A stretch of DNA of 63,419 nt from a bacterium (GCA_037143175.1 JBAWZF010000013.1:1-63419); one strand, 5' to 3'. Numbered from the stretch's first letter, positions 16,426 through 26,176 are shown. Program-made: numbers and translations. The notes: generated by a model not told the origin, from the letters alone.

Positions 16426-16983
16426 TCAGCTGGATGCGCCTGCGAGACGTTGCTGTTGGCGGGTGAACAAAAGCCAGGCAGCAAGCGTTTTGGAATCTTC
16501 AATCATGCCCCCGGTAAGCAACGATTCAAATTCTTCGGCAGTCAGATATTCCACCGTGATGCGTTCATCATGATCTCCGTTTTGAAGGGACGCGGATGCG
16601 GAGAGTTCGGCGAAGAAAAGGTGAATAAGCTCATCAAGGTAACCGGGGGTGGGATAGATAATTCCCAATGAGTGTAGCGCGACCACATCATAGCCGGTTT
16701 CTTCCTTGATTTCACGAGCCGCGCAGGCCTCGGGACTTTCGTTGGCTTCTTTGCGCCCGGCAATGATCTCTAGTAGTTCACGGTCAATGGGCTTACGAAA
16801 TTGACGGACAAAGACAAATCGGCCGTCGGGAATTCGTGCTACGGCCGCAATGGCGCCGGGATGTCGAATAATCTCCCGGTAAGCACGTACACCGGGTTCA
16901 AGTTCCACCTGCTGGGTTTCCACTTTGAGAAGACGCCCAGTGAAGACCGGCGTAATCGAGATCGTTTTTTCGTACATGGTCAA
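16426..16983 (-). CDS. Nudix hydrolase (ADP-ribose pyrophosphatase-like)
   Basis: This protein cleaves nucleoside-diphosphate-linked substrates, most likely ADP-ribose or ADP-sugars. The complete Nudix box is visible starting at GRKEANESPE and continuing ACAAREIKEETGY, fitting Gx5Ex7REUxEExGU. The features before it (RHPGAIAAVARIPDGRFVFV, QFRKP) and after it (GIIYPTPGYLDELIH) fit the NudF/ADPRase subgroup, including the YPTPG strand of the substrate site. At 185 residues it is normal. It lies 12 bases downstream of rmlB on the same strand and is probably co-transcribed. Confidence 0.88.
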   Translation of the reverse strand: MTMYEKTISITPVFTGRLLKVETQQVELEPGVRAYREIIRHPGAIAAVARIPDGRFVFVRQFRKPIDRELLEIIAGRKEANESPEACAAREIKEETGYDVVALHSLGIIYPTPGYLDELIHLFFAELSASASLQNGDHDERITVEYLTAEEFESLLTGGMIEDSKTLAAWLLFTRQQQRLAGASS

Positions 16984-16995
16984 GCCCCTGGAATA

Positions 16996-18024
16996 TTAGT
17001 GGCACTGTTCGTCGCGCCAGTTGTACATCTTATCAAAGGCTTTCAAGTACTCGCCGCTACGAATGCGTTCCCACCAGACTTGATTTTTCACGTACCAATG
17101 GACCGTGGTTTTAAGGGCGTCCTGGAATTGATAAGCAGGCTCCCATCCCAACTCGGTTTTGGCACGGGTGTTGTCCATGGCATAGCGCCGGTCATGACCT
17201 GGTCGGTCTTTGACGTAGGTGATGAGGCTTTCCGGCTTGCCGAGGATACTCAGGATGCCCTTAACGATCTGAATATTCGGCACATCGTAGTTACCGCCCA
17301 GGTTATAGACTTCGCCAGATTTTCCCTTACGGAGGACGGTATCGATGCCGGAACAGTGGTCCATGACATAAATCCAATCACGGACATGCATTCCATCGCC
17401 ATAAACCGGGAGCGGCTTATCGGCAAGCGCGTTCGCGATCATCAATGGAATGAGTTTTTCAGGGAACTGATAAGGCCCGAAATTATTTGAACAACGGGTA
17501 ATGACCGTATCCAGACCGTGAGAGTGCTGGGCGGCCCGAACCATGAAATCGGCACCTGCCTTGGTGGCGGAATAGGGGTTATTGGGTTGGATCGGAGTCA
17601 TTTCGGTGAAGGCGCCTGTCGGGCCAAGACTTCCGTAAACCTCATCTGTGGAAACTTGGAGGTAGCGCTGGATTTTGAATTTTCTGGCGGCATCAAGCAG
17701 AACCTGAGTGCCCATAATGTTTGTTTTGATGAAGGCACGGGGACCCATGTGCAGGCTACGGTCTACATGGCTTTCGGCTGCGAAATTTACCACGACATCA
17801 ATTTTGTGATTTCTGAAGGCCTTGTTCACGTCCCGGATGGAGGTGATATCCCCATGGATAAAGGTATGGCGGGGATTTTCAGCGATGTCGCTCAGATTCT
17901 CGACATTCCCTGCATAGGTTAGCGCGTCAAAATTGACGACCTCATCCTCGGGATGTGAGGCAAGGAGATAATGGATGAAATTGCTTCCGATAAAACCGGC
18001 ACCGCCTGTAACAAGTATTTTCAT
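16996..18024 (-). CDS. rmlB: dTDP-glucose 4,6-dehydratase
   Basis: RmlB (RfbB) converts dTDP-D-glucose to dTDP-4-keto-6-deoxyglucose, the second step to dTDP-L-rhamnose for surface polysaccharide. It is an extended short-chain dehydrogenase: Rossmann motif TGGAGFIGSNF near the start, TDEVYG with the catalytic Asp/Glu, and the Tyr/Lys pair in YSATKAGAD. The motif RCSNNFGPYQFPEKLIPLMI and GDGMHVRDWIYV are diagnostic of RmlB. The 342-residue length is normal. RmlA, C and D are not beside it, so it is either split from them or serves another deoxysugar pathway. Confidence 0.95.
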   Translation of the reverse strand: MKILVTGGAGFIGSNFIHYLLASHPEDEVVNFDALTYAGNVENLSDIAENPRHTFIHGDITSIRDVNKAFRNHKIDVVVNFAAESHVDRSLHMGPRAFIKTNIMGTQVLLDAARKFKIQRYLQVSTDEVYGSLGPTGAFTEMTPIQPNNPYSATKAGADFMVRAAQHSHGLDTVITRCSNNFGPYQFPEKLIPLMIANALADKPLPVYGDGMHVRDWIYVMDHCSGIDTVLRKGKSGEVYNLGGNYDVPNIQIVKGILSILGKPESLITYVKDRPGHDRRYAMDNTRAKTELGWEPAYQFQDALKTTVHWYVKNQVWWERIRSGEYLKAFDKMYNWRDEQCH

Positions 18025-18135
18025 TAAGATGTCCTCCTGAACTTTTTATTCTATAGGGCACCCTCCGGTGCTGTCCAGCACTCTCTGCTTGAAAGCAAAG
18101 GAGGGTTCCCGTATTCTTTAACCGTTTTCCATTTG

Positions 18136-18151
18136 TCGCCGGTTGGCGACT
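18136..18151 (+). other. inverted repeat upstream of enolase
   Basis: GTCGCCGGTTGGCGAC forms a short perfect hairpin (GTCGCC/GGCGAC around GGTT) in the 155-base divergent spacer between rmlB and eno, 28 bases ahead of the eno start. It could be a protein site or a leader hairpin; nothing else recognisable lies in this spacer. Confidence 0.35.
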
Positions 18152-18164
18152 GAACAGCAAGTAA

Positions 18165-19454
<1,290 letters not shown>

Positions 19455-19481
19455 GGCTGATAGACGTCATCAAATAAATCA

Positions 19482-19529
19482 GGGTATTCATCGGTGGACG
19501 GTAAACGTCCGCCGATGAACCCGTTTTTT
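19482..19529 (+). terminator. intrinsic terminator after eno
   Basis: TTCATCGGTGGACG and CGTCCGCCGATGAA pair over 14 positions (one G-T) around GTAAA, extended by GGG/CCC, and are followed by GTTTTTT. This should separate eno from the ftsB-like gene, although both often lie together in bacteria. Confidence 0.85.
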
Positions 19530-19540
19530 AACGGACGGAT

Positions 19541-19852
19541 ATGAATTTCTGGGTATTGGTATATCGATTGGCGTGGATGGTGGTAATTGCCTCCGGGGTG
19601 GTTGCCATTGTGTGTATTTTTCTGCCCAAAACCCATAATTACCAAACTTTGCAAAATCGCAAAGAAACGCTGGAGCAGGGAAATGCTGCCATGGAGGCTC
19701 GCATCCGGCAGTTTGAGCAGAATCAAAAACGGTTTCGGAGTGACCCTGAGTTTGTTGAACGAAGTGCGCGCGAGCAGGGAATGGCCAAACCGGGTGAAAC
19801 CATTTTTCGCTTTCCGACAACCAATTCACCCATCCGGAGTGTGCGCCCATGA
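19541..19852 (+). CDS. ftsB: septum formation initiator, FtsB/DivIC-like
   Basis: FtsB-type proteins link cell-division proteins FtsL and FtsQ at the septum. The 103-residue protein has one N-terminal membrane helix (about 8-28), a coiled coil (about 32-62, rich in Gln, Glu and Arg) and a short end region with FRSDPEFVERSAREQGMAKP, which fits the conserved ERxAREELGxxKPGE motif of the family. The eno-ftsB order is found in many bacteria. Its stop overlaps the start of the next gene (ATGA). Confidence 0.85.
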   Translation: MNFWVLVYRLAWMVVIASGVVAIVCIFLPKTHNYQTLQNRKETLEQGNAAMEARIRQFEQNQKRFRSDPEFVERSAREQGMAKPGETIFRFPTTNSPIRSVRP

Positions 19853-20625
19853 AAACTTGCTTCCGCTCGATTTTGTTTTGTTTGGCTCTGGCGGCAAGTG
19901 TTCTTTTGTCTGGTTCTGGATGTGTTAAAATTGATGCGACGGTTATTATTGACCGAGAGGGCGCTGGCACTTTACGTGCCGTATATGGCATGCCCTCCTA
20001 CATCATAAAACAGGCGGACTTAGCCCGGGAGTTATCCAGATCCCTGGATCTCGCTGCCGGGAAAACGAATGCTGTGCCTCAGTCGTTGGACATTCCATAC
20101 CTTTATGACGAGGCGTTGCTAAAGGCTAAATTTGCGGCCATGGCGAAAGAGGGAATCACTGTTGAAGCGCTGAAGCTGCGTGAACAGGGCGGGTGGAAAT
20201 ATGTTGATTTCACTCTCAAGTTCCTGACTTTGGAATCTCTTTTCAAGCAATCATTTTTCAATGATTGTGGAGTGTCTTTAAAGCGGCTGGACGATAAAAC
20301 ATGCAAATTGATCATCACTCTTCCCCCAGTCGGAAATACGCCGGAGGCGGCAAGTGTGTTCACTCAGGAGAGTCTTAATAAACTCACCCCGTTTTTTAAT
20401 GGATTTCGAGTGGTTACTCGCATGATATTTCCCGGCGAAATTCGTAATAGCAACTCCTTGATAAGTGACACCCGGCGGGTTACCTGGGAGTGGGATTTCG
20501 ATAAGGATTCACAAGTGCTGGCCCGGTTGGCTCAGAGTAAACTGATCGTAGTATTTGATGCCGCGGAAGCTCGAATTATGGATTTCGAGAAGCCGGTGGC
20601 CGTTAGTCCTGGTGATAAAAAATAA
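19849..20625 (+). CDS. probable lipoprotein of unknown function
   Basis: The N-terminus has a hydrophobic signal sequence followed by LLSGSGC, an imperfect lipobox (Gly rather than Leu at -3), so Cys25 is a likely but not certain lipidation site. The mature part starts VKIDATVIIDREGAGTLRAV, a beta-rich stretch reminiscent of LppM-type domains in which cationic and hydrophobic strands alternate. I know of no function. It overlaps the ftsB-like gene by four bases, so it is co-translated with it; a division-related envelope role is possible but unproven. tRNA-Leu follows after 60 bases. Confidence 0.65.
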   Translation: MKTCFRSILFCLALAASVLLSGSGCVKIDATVIIDREGAGTLRAVYGMPSYIIKQADLARELSRSLDLAAGKTNAVPQSLDIPYLYDEALLKAKFAAMAKEGITVEALKLREQGGWKYVDFTLKFLTLESLFKQSFFNDCGVSLKRLDDKTCKLIITLPPVGNTPEAASVFTQESLNKLTPFFNGFRVVTRMIFPGEIRNSNSLISDTRRVTWEWDFDKDSQVLARLAQSKLIVVFDAAEARIMDFEKPVAVSPGDKK

Positions 20626-20645
20626 TCAGGAAATGCAAGTAATGC

Positions 20646-20674
20646 TTGCGTCGGCAAAAAAATGCCGCTAGATT
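20646..20674 (+). promoter_or_regulatory. candidate promoter of tRNA-Leu(GAG)
   Basis: TTGCGT (20646-20651) and TAGATT (20669-20674) are spaced by 17 bases. Predicted transcription would begin about five bases before the tRNA 5' end. Confidence 0.45.
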
Positions 20675-20685
20675 CTTCCGCTCTT

Positions 20686-20771
20686 GCTCGGGTGGTGAAA
20701 TGGCAGACACATCAGTTTGAGGGGCTGATGACCGCAAGGTCGTGTGGGTTCAAGTCCCACCCCGAGCACCA
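20686..20771 (+). tRNA. tRNA-Leu (GAG)
   Basis: A class II tRNA of 86 bases with a long variable arm (CGCAAGGTCG region): acceptor GCTCGGG/CCCGAGC, anticodon stem TCAGT/GCTGA with loop TTGAGGG (anticodon GAG), and T arm GTGGG-TTCAAGT-CCCAC. The CCA end is encoded. Confidence 0.94.
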
Positions 20772-20810
20772 CGCTTTGCGCGCAGCGTAACAAGCGCGAA
20801 CATAACTCCC

Positions 20811-21422
20811 ATGAATTTACTTATCGCCACCGGCAATCGTCATAAATTTACCGAGATTTCCGCCATCCTGGCGGCACCACACCTGGTCTTTCTGAGTTTG
20901 AAGCAACTGATTGGCTGTCCCCAGGTGGTTGAGGATGGCGATACCTTTGAAGCTAATGCCATTAAAAAAGCAGTGGTATTGGCTCATTTTAGCGGCATGT
21001 GGACACTGGCGGATGACTCAGGGTTGGAGGTCGATGCCTTGCACGGAGCTCCTGGCGTTTATTCTGCACGGTACGCTGGCGAGCCTGCTGATGACCATGC
21101 AAACAACGTGAAAATAATCGGGGCAATGGCTGGCGTATCTGATCGGCGGGCCCGGTTCCGTTGCGTTATTGCCTTATCTGACCCCCAGGGGATTACCCGC
21201 ACTGTCTCAGGCGCTTGCGAGGGGACACTTTTGACCGCCATTCATGGTACGGGTGGGTTTGGGTATGACCCCTTGTTTGCTCCCAATGGGTACGAAAAAA
21301 CTTTTGCTGAACTTCCTGCAGGAATTAAAAACACTATTTCACATCGGGCAGTTGCCTTGAAAGCGGCAATTGAAGCCTGGCATGATTGTTTTGCGCGCGA
21401 GTTGCCCTCCTGGCCGAATTAA
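20811..21422 (+). CDS. rdgB: XTP/dITP diphosphatase (RdgB/HAM1)
   Basis: RdgB hydrolyses dITP and XTP to monophosphates, keeping deaminated purines out of DNA and RNA. The protein (203 residues) has the N-terminal ATGNRHKFTEI motif, ADDSGLEVDAL with the metal-binding Asp pair, GGFGYDPLF, and the SHRAVAL helix, all hallmarks of the family. The ATG at 20811 gives the standard start; the longer frame from 20742 begins inside the tRNA and is not real. The gene lies 39 bases downstream of the tRNA and may be transcribed with it. Confidence 0.95.
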   Translation: MNLLIATGNRHKFTEISAILAAPHLVFLSLKQLIGCPQVVEDGDTFEANAIKKAVVLAHFSGMWTLADDSGLEVDALHGAPGVYSARYAGEPADDHANNVKIIGAMAGVSDRRARFRCVIALSDPQGITRTVSGACEGTLLTAIHGTGGFGYDPLFAPNGYEKTFAELPAGIKNTISHRAVALKAAIEAWHDCFARELPSWPN

Positions 21423-21461
21423 CAGGAAATTGCCAATGTGACGTATTTTCCGTTAAGTCTG

Positions 21462-21490
21462 TTGAAATTCGGATTTAATTCCTCTACTAT
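21462..21490 (+). promoter_or_regulatory. promoter for the HMGL-family synthase gene
   Basis: TTGAAA (21462-21467) and TACTAT (21485-21490) are 17 bases apart, about 63 bases ahead of the start codon at 21554. Confidence 0.55.
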
Positions 21491-21553
21491 GCGTCGAAAT
21501 TCAGAACATGATGATCGTGAATGAGGGAGATTAGCAAGGATTGAGGTGGCGCT

Positions 21554-22945
21554 ATGTTTGAACTGAAATACAACCCGGGATATAATACTTTCGATTCAGA
21601 TTCGTACACGGTACATCTTGAGAATCCGAAGGAGCCAGAGCTGTTTCGACATACTTTTCCGTATGATGAGGTGCCGCGGATTGGCTTCAATCACCGTTTA
21701 GTGCCGATGCGGATGCCCAAGGATATTTGGGTCACAGATACAACGTTTCGTGATGGACAGCAGGCGATGCCCCCTTATACCGTCAAACAGGTGGTTGATA
21801 TCTATAAAATGATGCACCGCCTGGGCGGCCCCAAAGGCTTGATCCGGCAAACTGAATTTTTCCTCTACACCAAAAAAGATCAGCAGGCCGTCGAAGAGAT
21901 TCAGGCACTCGGCTACAATTTTCCAGAAGTGACGGGGTGGGTGCGAGCCCGGCGCAAGGATCTTGAACTGGCTAAGAAAATGGGTCTCAAGGAAACTGGG
22001 ATTTTAACCTCCTGTTCGGACTATCACATCTACCTCAAGCTTAAGATGAATCGGCGTGAGGCGATGAAGGAGTACTTGAAGGTTGTCCAGGAGGCTTTGG
22101 ACGTTGGCATTACTCCCCGTTGTCATTTCGAGGACGCCACTCGTGCTGATTATTATGGGTTTGTCGTTCCGTTCGCTTCAGAATTAATGAAATTGGCGGA
22201 GGAATCCAAGAAGGTCATTAAGATCCGCATCTGTGACACCATGGGCCTGGGCGTCCCGTATCCTGGGGCAGCCATGCCACGCTCGGTGCCGGGCTTGATT
22301 TATGGCCTGCAATATTATGCCGGGTTCCCGAGTGAATGGCTTGAGTGGCATGGCCATAACGATCTCTATATGGTGAGCGCCAATGCGGTCACAGCATGGC
22401 TCTATGGCTGTTCTGCTGCCAATGGCACCCTTCTTGGCATTGGAGAACGGACCGGGAATCCACCTGTGGAGGGTATGGTCATTAATTATCTGCAGTTGCG
22501 CGGAAATGACTGCAAGGTAGATACCACGGTTATTACAGAAATTGCGGAATATTTTGAACATGAACTCAAGGTTCAGCTTCCGGTGAATCAACCGTTGGTG
22601 GGTAAAAGCTTTAATGTGACCCGTGCCGGCATCCATGCCGATGGACTGCTGAAGAATGAGGAAATTTATAACGTTTTCAATACCGAGAAACTTTTGAATC
22701 GGCCTGTTGAACTCGCGGTATCGGATGTCAGCGGCCTAGCAGGAATCGCGCTCTGGACGAAAAAATATTTCCGGAAGGCCAAGACGCATGTCACCAAGAG
22801 TGATCCCGGCGTGCAGAAAATCTATGAATGGATGATGACCCAGTATGATGCCGGGCGTACAACGGCGATCACGGATGATGAACTTTTGGAGCAAACCAAG
22901 ATTCATCTTTCTGACTGGATGAAAGAAAACGGATATGAGTTTTGA
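21554..22945 (+). CDS. isopropylmalate/homocitrate synthase family enzyme, possible Re-citrate synthase
   Basis: The protein belongs to the HMGL-like TIM-barrel synthases that condense acetyl-CoA with a 2-oxo acid. DTTFRDGQQ at 62-70 carries the catalytic Arg-Asp, and the metal-binding HGHND sits at about 265-269; IGERTGNPP matches the barrel end. A 55-residue N-terminal extension precedes the barrel, and a 75-residue helical C-terminus replaces the leucine-sensing LeuA regulatory domain. This layout, with MPPYT after FRDGQQ and FFLYTKKD, is what I recall for the Re-citrate synthase branch (as in Clostridium kluyveri), not LeuA or CimA. Members are often mislabelled. The substrate is not proven. 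def starts within its 3' end. Confidence 0.8.
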   Translation: MFELKYNPGYNTFDSDSYTVHLENPKEPELFRHTFPYDEVPRIGFNHRLVPMRMPKDIWVTDTTFRDGQQAMPPYTVKQVVDIYKMMHRLGGPKGLIRQTEFFLYTKKDQQAVEEIQALGYNFPEVTGWVRARRKDLELAKKMGLKETGILTSCSDYHIYLKLKMNRREAMKEYLKVVQEALDVGITPRCHFEDATRADYYGFVVPFASELMKLAEESKKVIKIRICDTMGLGVPYPGAAMPRSVPGLIYGLQYYAGFPSEWLEWHGHNDLYMVSANAVTAWLYGCSAANGTLLGIGERTGNPPVEGMVINYLQLRGNDCKVDTTVITEIAEYFEHELKVQLPVNQPLVGKSFNVTRAGIHADGLLKNEEIYNVFNTEKLLNRPVELAVSDVSGLAGIALWTKKYFRKAKTHVTKSDPGVQKIYEWMMTQYDAGRTTAITDDELLEQTKIHLSDWMKENGYEF

Positions 22946-23528
22946 AATTGTCACCTTCGGCGATCCCATTCTGAGAGTTGTAGCCGAACCCATTGCCCGT
23001 GTGACAGTTGAGTATAAGCGGCTGGTGGACGGCATGATGGAGACCATGCATATGGCCGAAGGGGTCGGGCTTGCCGCTCAGCAGGTTGGCCGGGCCGTTT
23101 CGGTTTGTGTGGTGGATATCCCCGTTGAACTGGATGTAGAAGAAGAGGGGGGGGGGCGATTGAATCCAGAGGTCGAAATGCCTCTGGTGATGTTCAACCC
23201 CAAGATTATGGATCGTGGCGGCGAACTGGAACGTCGCGATGAGGGGTGCCTGAGTTTTCCGGGCATTCACACCGGCGTACAGCGTGCCGCTGAGGTCGAC
23301 GTGACGTTTGTGGATTGGAAGGGCGTGGTTCGCAACTTGCATTGTCGTGGACTGTTGGCCCGTGCCGTTCAACACGAGTTGGATCACCTGGCTGGAGTGC
23401 TGTTGGTGGACCGGATGTCTCCCGTCAAAAAAATCAGCCTGGCGGGCAAGTTGAAGCGTCTACGGGCGGAGACGGCGGAGCGGATGCAGGGGAAGAAGGC
23501 ACTGGCTCAGGCAACGTCACGGATATAG
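22935..23528 (+). CDS. def: peptide deformylase
   Basis: Def removes the formyl group from the initiator methionine of nascent proteins. All three motifs are present: GVGLAAQQVG (43-52), EGCLSFPG with metal-binding Cys105, and QHELDHL with His147, Glu148 and His151. An unusual insert (residues 69-83, EEEGGG and after) is coded partly by ten consecutive G bases at 23147-23156, a possible slippage site. The start overlaps the upstream synthase by 11 bases. The last 95 bases overlap the 3' end of parA on the other strand. Confidence 0.95.
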   Translation: MSFEIVTFGDPILRVVAEPIARVTVEYKRLVDGMMETMHMAEGVGLAAQQVGRAVSVCVVDIPVELDVEEEGGGRLNPEVEMPLVMFNPKIMDRGGELERRDEGCLSFPGIHTGVQRAAEVDVTFVDWKGVVRNLHCRGLLARAVQHELDHLAGVLLVDRMSPVKKISLAGKLKRLRAETAERMQGKKALAQATSRI

Positions 23529-24306
23529 CTTCTTCTTTTTTTTGTTTCAAAAATTCTTTTGCCAATGCCCGGTAAGCTTCGGCGCCGCTTGATTTTTCAT
23601 CATATAGAATAATGGGCTTTCCGTGGCTGGGGGCTTCACTGATCCGGATGTTGCGGGGAATGGCCGCGTGGTACACCTTGTCGCCAAAATGTTTCCGGAC
23701 TTCCTCAACTACCTGCTGTGCGAGATTCGTGCGGCCGTCATACATGGTCAGAACGATTCCCTCAATGTCCAAAGTCGGATTGGCTCCTGAATCCCGGATC
23801 TGGCTGATGAGACGGGTGATGACGCTAAGCCCCTCCAAAGCATAATATTCGCACTGAAGCGGAATAATTACGGATTGGACCGCGGTCAGGGCGTTCATGG
23901 TTAGAATTCCGAGAGACGGAGGACAATCCACCAGCACCACATCAAAAGTAGTTGTGGCCAGCAAGGGATCAAGCGCTTCTTTAAACCGGTGGAGATAGCG
24001 GTCCAGTCTGGCGATATCTACTTCGGCTCCAGCAAGGTCCACCTCGGAAGGGATGAGGAAGAGGTGCTCCATTGCCGTAGGTTGAACTTTATCTGCTAAT
24101 TTGCCATGCCCGAGAAGCGCTTCGTATACGCTGCATCCTGGGCTGGGTTGCAGCCCGAGTCCGCTGGTGCTGTTGGCCTGCGGGTCAAGATCAATCAAAA
24201 GCACGCGCTGCCGTCGTTCTGCGAGGCAGGCGGCCAGATTGATGGCCGTGGTGGTTTTGCCCACGCCACCTTTCTGGTTCGCCAAAGCTATGATGTGGCA
24301 CGGCAT
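23434..24306 (-). CDS. parA: ParA-family chromosome partitioning ATPase (orphan)
   Basis: This is a Soj/ParA ATPase that moves DNA or protein cargo using ATP-driven dimerisation on the nucleoid. The deviant Walker A KGGVGKTT lies at 12-19 with LIDLDPQANSTSGLG as the A' motif and VLVDCPPSLGILTMNAL as Walker B. After the usual core (about 255 residues) comes a Pro/Ser-rich tail of about 30 residues that lies wholly inside the antisense overlap with def. No parB gene or parS-like site is adjacent. It starts only three bases before leuD ends, so parA is transcribed after leuC-leuD. It may serve the chromosome or another cargo. Confidence 0.9.
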   Translation of the reverse strand: MPCHIIALANQKGGVGKTTTAINLAACLAERRQRVLLIDLDPQANSTSGLGLQPSPGCSVYEALLGHGKLADKVQPTAMEHLFLIPSEVDLAGAEVDIARLDRYLHRFKEALDPLLATTTFDVVLVDCPPSLGILTMNALTAVQSVIIPLQCEYYALEGLSVITRLISQIRDSGANPTLDIEGIVLTMYDGRTNLAQQVVEEVRKHFGDKVYHAAIPRNIRISEAPSHGKPIILYDEKSSGAEAYRALAKEFLKQKKEEAISVTLPEPVPSSPASAPPSPPVDASTCPPG

Positions 24307-24309
24307 AAA

Positions 24310-24846
24310 TTATTTGATGATTCCCGCTTTTCGAGCGTAGGGGAAAATTCCGCCCGCTTCAACTACGGGCGCCACAGCGCCCAGATCCTTTAGCGAGTAG
24401 CTTTTCCCTGATGGCACATGGATGAGCTTTGAATTTTCTACCTGGATTTCCATCTCATCCCCCGTCTTAAAAAGATCGCAGAGACGGAGAGAGGACTCAA
24501 AGGGATACAACTCGCCTGTGGCAATCGCATTACGGAAAAAGATCCGTGCATAAGATTCGGCCACCACGGCCTTGACCCCTGCCGCCCCAAGGCATACGGG
24601 TGCGTGTTCTCGGGAGGAACCGCATCCAAAATTGCGTCCGGCAATGATGACCGGGTATTCGGCCTTCATGGCTCCCGGCTTTACAAAAGGAGGATAACTT
24701 GCGGGTAGTCCGCATAATGCATACGATCCGAGCTTCGCGTATTCCTCAGGGATCGTGGGGACAAGATTGAGAAATTCAGCGGGGATGATTTGATCCGTAT
24801 CAATATCATCGCCTAATACGTAAACTGTACCTCGAATTACTTTCAT
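24310..24846 (-). CDS. leuD: 3-isopropylmalate dehydratase / homoaconitase small subunit
   Basis: This is the swivelling small subunit of an aconitase-family hydro-lyase that works with LeuC. The 178-residue form is of the short archaeal-type: GTVYVLGDDIDTDQIIPAEF at the N-terminus and GRNFGCGSSREHAP with the substrate-binding Ser/Arg near residue 73. I chose ATG 24846, 15 bases after the leuC stop; longer frames reach back into leuC. Substrate may be isopropylmalate, homocitrate or a related acid; the short two-subunit type exists in several of these pathways, and specificity loops alone do not settle it. Confidence 0.9.
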   Translation of the reverse strand: MKVIRGTVYVLGDDIDTDQIIPAEFLNLVPTIPEEYAKLGSYALCGLPASYPPFVKPGAMKAEYPVIIAGRNFGCGSSREHAPVCLGAAGVKAVVAESYARIFFRNAIATGELYPFESSLRLCDLFKTGDEMEIQVENSKLIHVPSGKSYSLKDLGAVAPVVEAGGIFPYARKAGIIK

Positions 24847-24860
24847 TTTGATTCCTGTGC

Positions 24861-26159
24861 TTACATGAATTCTCTTGGATCGGTGATACGCCCTCGAATG
24901 GCTGAAGCCGCCACGGTTAATGGCGAGGCCAGATAAATCTGGGACAGTTTTGAGCCCATCCGTCCGGGGAAATTCCGGTTGGTGGTACTGATCACCACTT
25001 CTTTTCCTGCGGTTCGCCCGTAGGTGTCTGCCGGGCCACCCAGGCATGCCGCACAAGAGGGCGGGGCAATATCCCCGCATCCCGCCGCTGCAAAAATCTC
25101 CACGAGCGAAACTCCGTCAATTTGCAGTTTGATCAGTGCTTCCGCCACCTCGACCGTCGCCGGCACCAGAAATGTCGGGATTGTGACTTGCTGACCTTTG
25201 AGGATGCGTGCCGCCGCCAAAAAGTCGGTGATCTTCCCGCCCGTGCAGGAGCCAATATAGGCCCGATCCAGTTTGACGTGAGTTCGCTCACGGGCGAGCG
25301 CGTAATTGCTTGGGACATGAGGTTCGGCCACGCAAGGCTCCATGGTGGAGGTATCGTAGGTACGGTCGCTGTCATAGCTTGCAGCCGGGTCGCTGTAGAC
25401 GGCCTCAAACGACTTATTTGTGCGGGCGCGAACATATTCAAATGTTTTCTCGTCTGGCTCAATGATTCCGTTTTTAGCGCCGGCCTCAATGGCCATGTTA
25501 CAGATCGTCATCCGTTCTTCGACAGACAGTTGCCGGATGGCATCCCCGGTGAATTCCATGGCGCAATAGCTGGCGCCATCGAAGCCGATATCCCCGATAA
25601 TCTTTAGGATGATATCTTTGCCCATGATATAGGGCGGGACGGTGCCATTAACTTGAAAACGCATGGATTTCGGCACTTTGATCAGGAGCTTACCCGCGCC
25701 CATGATGAAGCCGGCATCCGTATTGCCAATGCCGGTGGCAAATGCGCCTAACGCCCCATGCGTACAGGTATGCGAATCCGTGCCAAAGATCACTTCGCCG
25801 GGCCGAACATGGCCCTCTTCCGGAAGTGCCACGTGACAGACCCCTTTGTATCTCGCCGTGCTCGGATCATAAAAGTAGGGTATCGACTGTTCATTGACAA
25901 AGGTTCGCAGTGTATCCACATTCCGATGCGCTTTTTGATCAGCGGTAAAGATGTAATGGTCGGGGATAATGACTACTTTTGATTTGTCCCAGACTTTCGC
26001 GGTGGCTCCGAATTCACGCTGAAACACGCCAATGGTGCCCGGTCCGCAAACGTCGTGGGTAAGCAATATATCCACTTCGACCCAGACATTATCGCCGGGG
26101 CCGATGACGCGTTTGCCTGCGGCACGCGCCAGAATTTTCTCTGTTATTGTCATGCCCAT
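24861..26159 (-). CDS. leuC: 3-isopropylmalate dehydratase / homoaconitase large subunit
   Basis: The large subunit binds a [4Fe-4S] cluster and catalyses stereospecific dehydration-hydration. Cluster ligands are visible in GSCTGG and CAAC (Cys in PPSCAACLGG). HDVCGPGTIGVFQREFG, IPDHYIFTADQKAHRNVD and GTDSHTCTHGALGAFATGIG are aconitase-superfamily blocks. At 432 residues it is the two-subunit archaeal/thermophile type rather than the longer Escherichia coli LeuC. Two N-terminal ATGs (26159 and 26153) are possible; GAGGT precedes the first. It follows an unknown gene by 17 bases on the same strand. Confidence 0.93.
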   Translation of the reverse strand: MGMTITEKILARAAGKRVIGPGDNVWVEVDILLTHDVCGPGTIGVFQREFGATAKVWDKSKVVIIPDHYIFTADQKAHRNVDTLRTFVNEQSIPYFYDPSTARYKGVCHVALPEEGHVRPGEVIFGTDSHTCTHGALGAFATGIGNTDAGFIMGAGKLLIKVPKSMRFQVNGTVPPYIMGKDIILKIIGDIGFDGASYCAMEFTGDAIRQLSVEERMTICNMAIEAGAKNGIIEPDEKTFEYVRARTNKSFEAVYSDPAASYDSDRTYDTSTMEPCVAEPHVPSNYALARERTHVKLDRAYIGSCTGGKITDFLAAARILKGQQVTIPTFLVPATVEVAEALIKLQIDGVSLVEIFAAAGCGDIAPPSCAACLGGPADTYGRTAGKEVVISTTNRNFPGRMGSKLSQIYLASPLTVAASAIRGRITDPREFM

Positions 26160-26176
26160 GGTATTTACCTCTTTAA

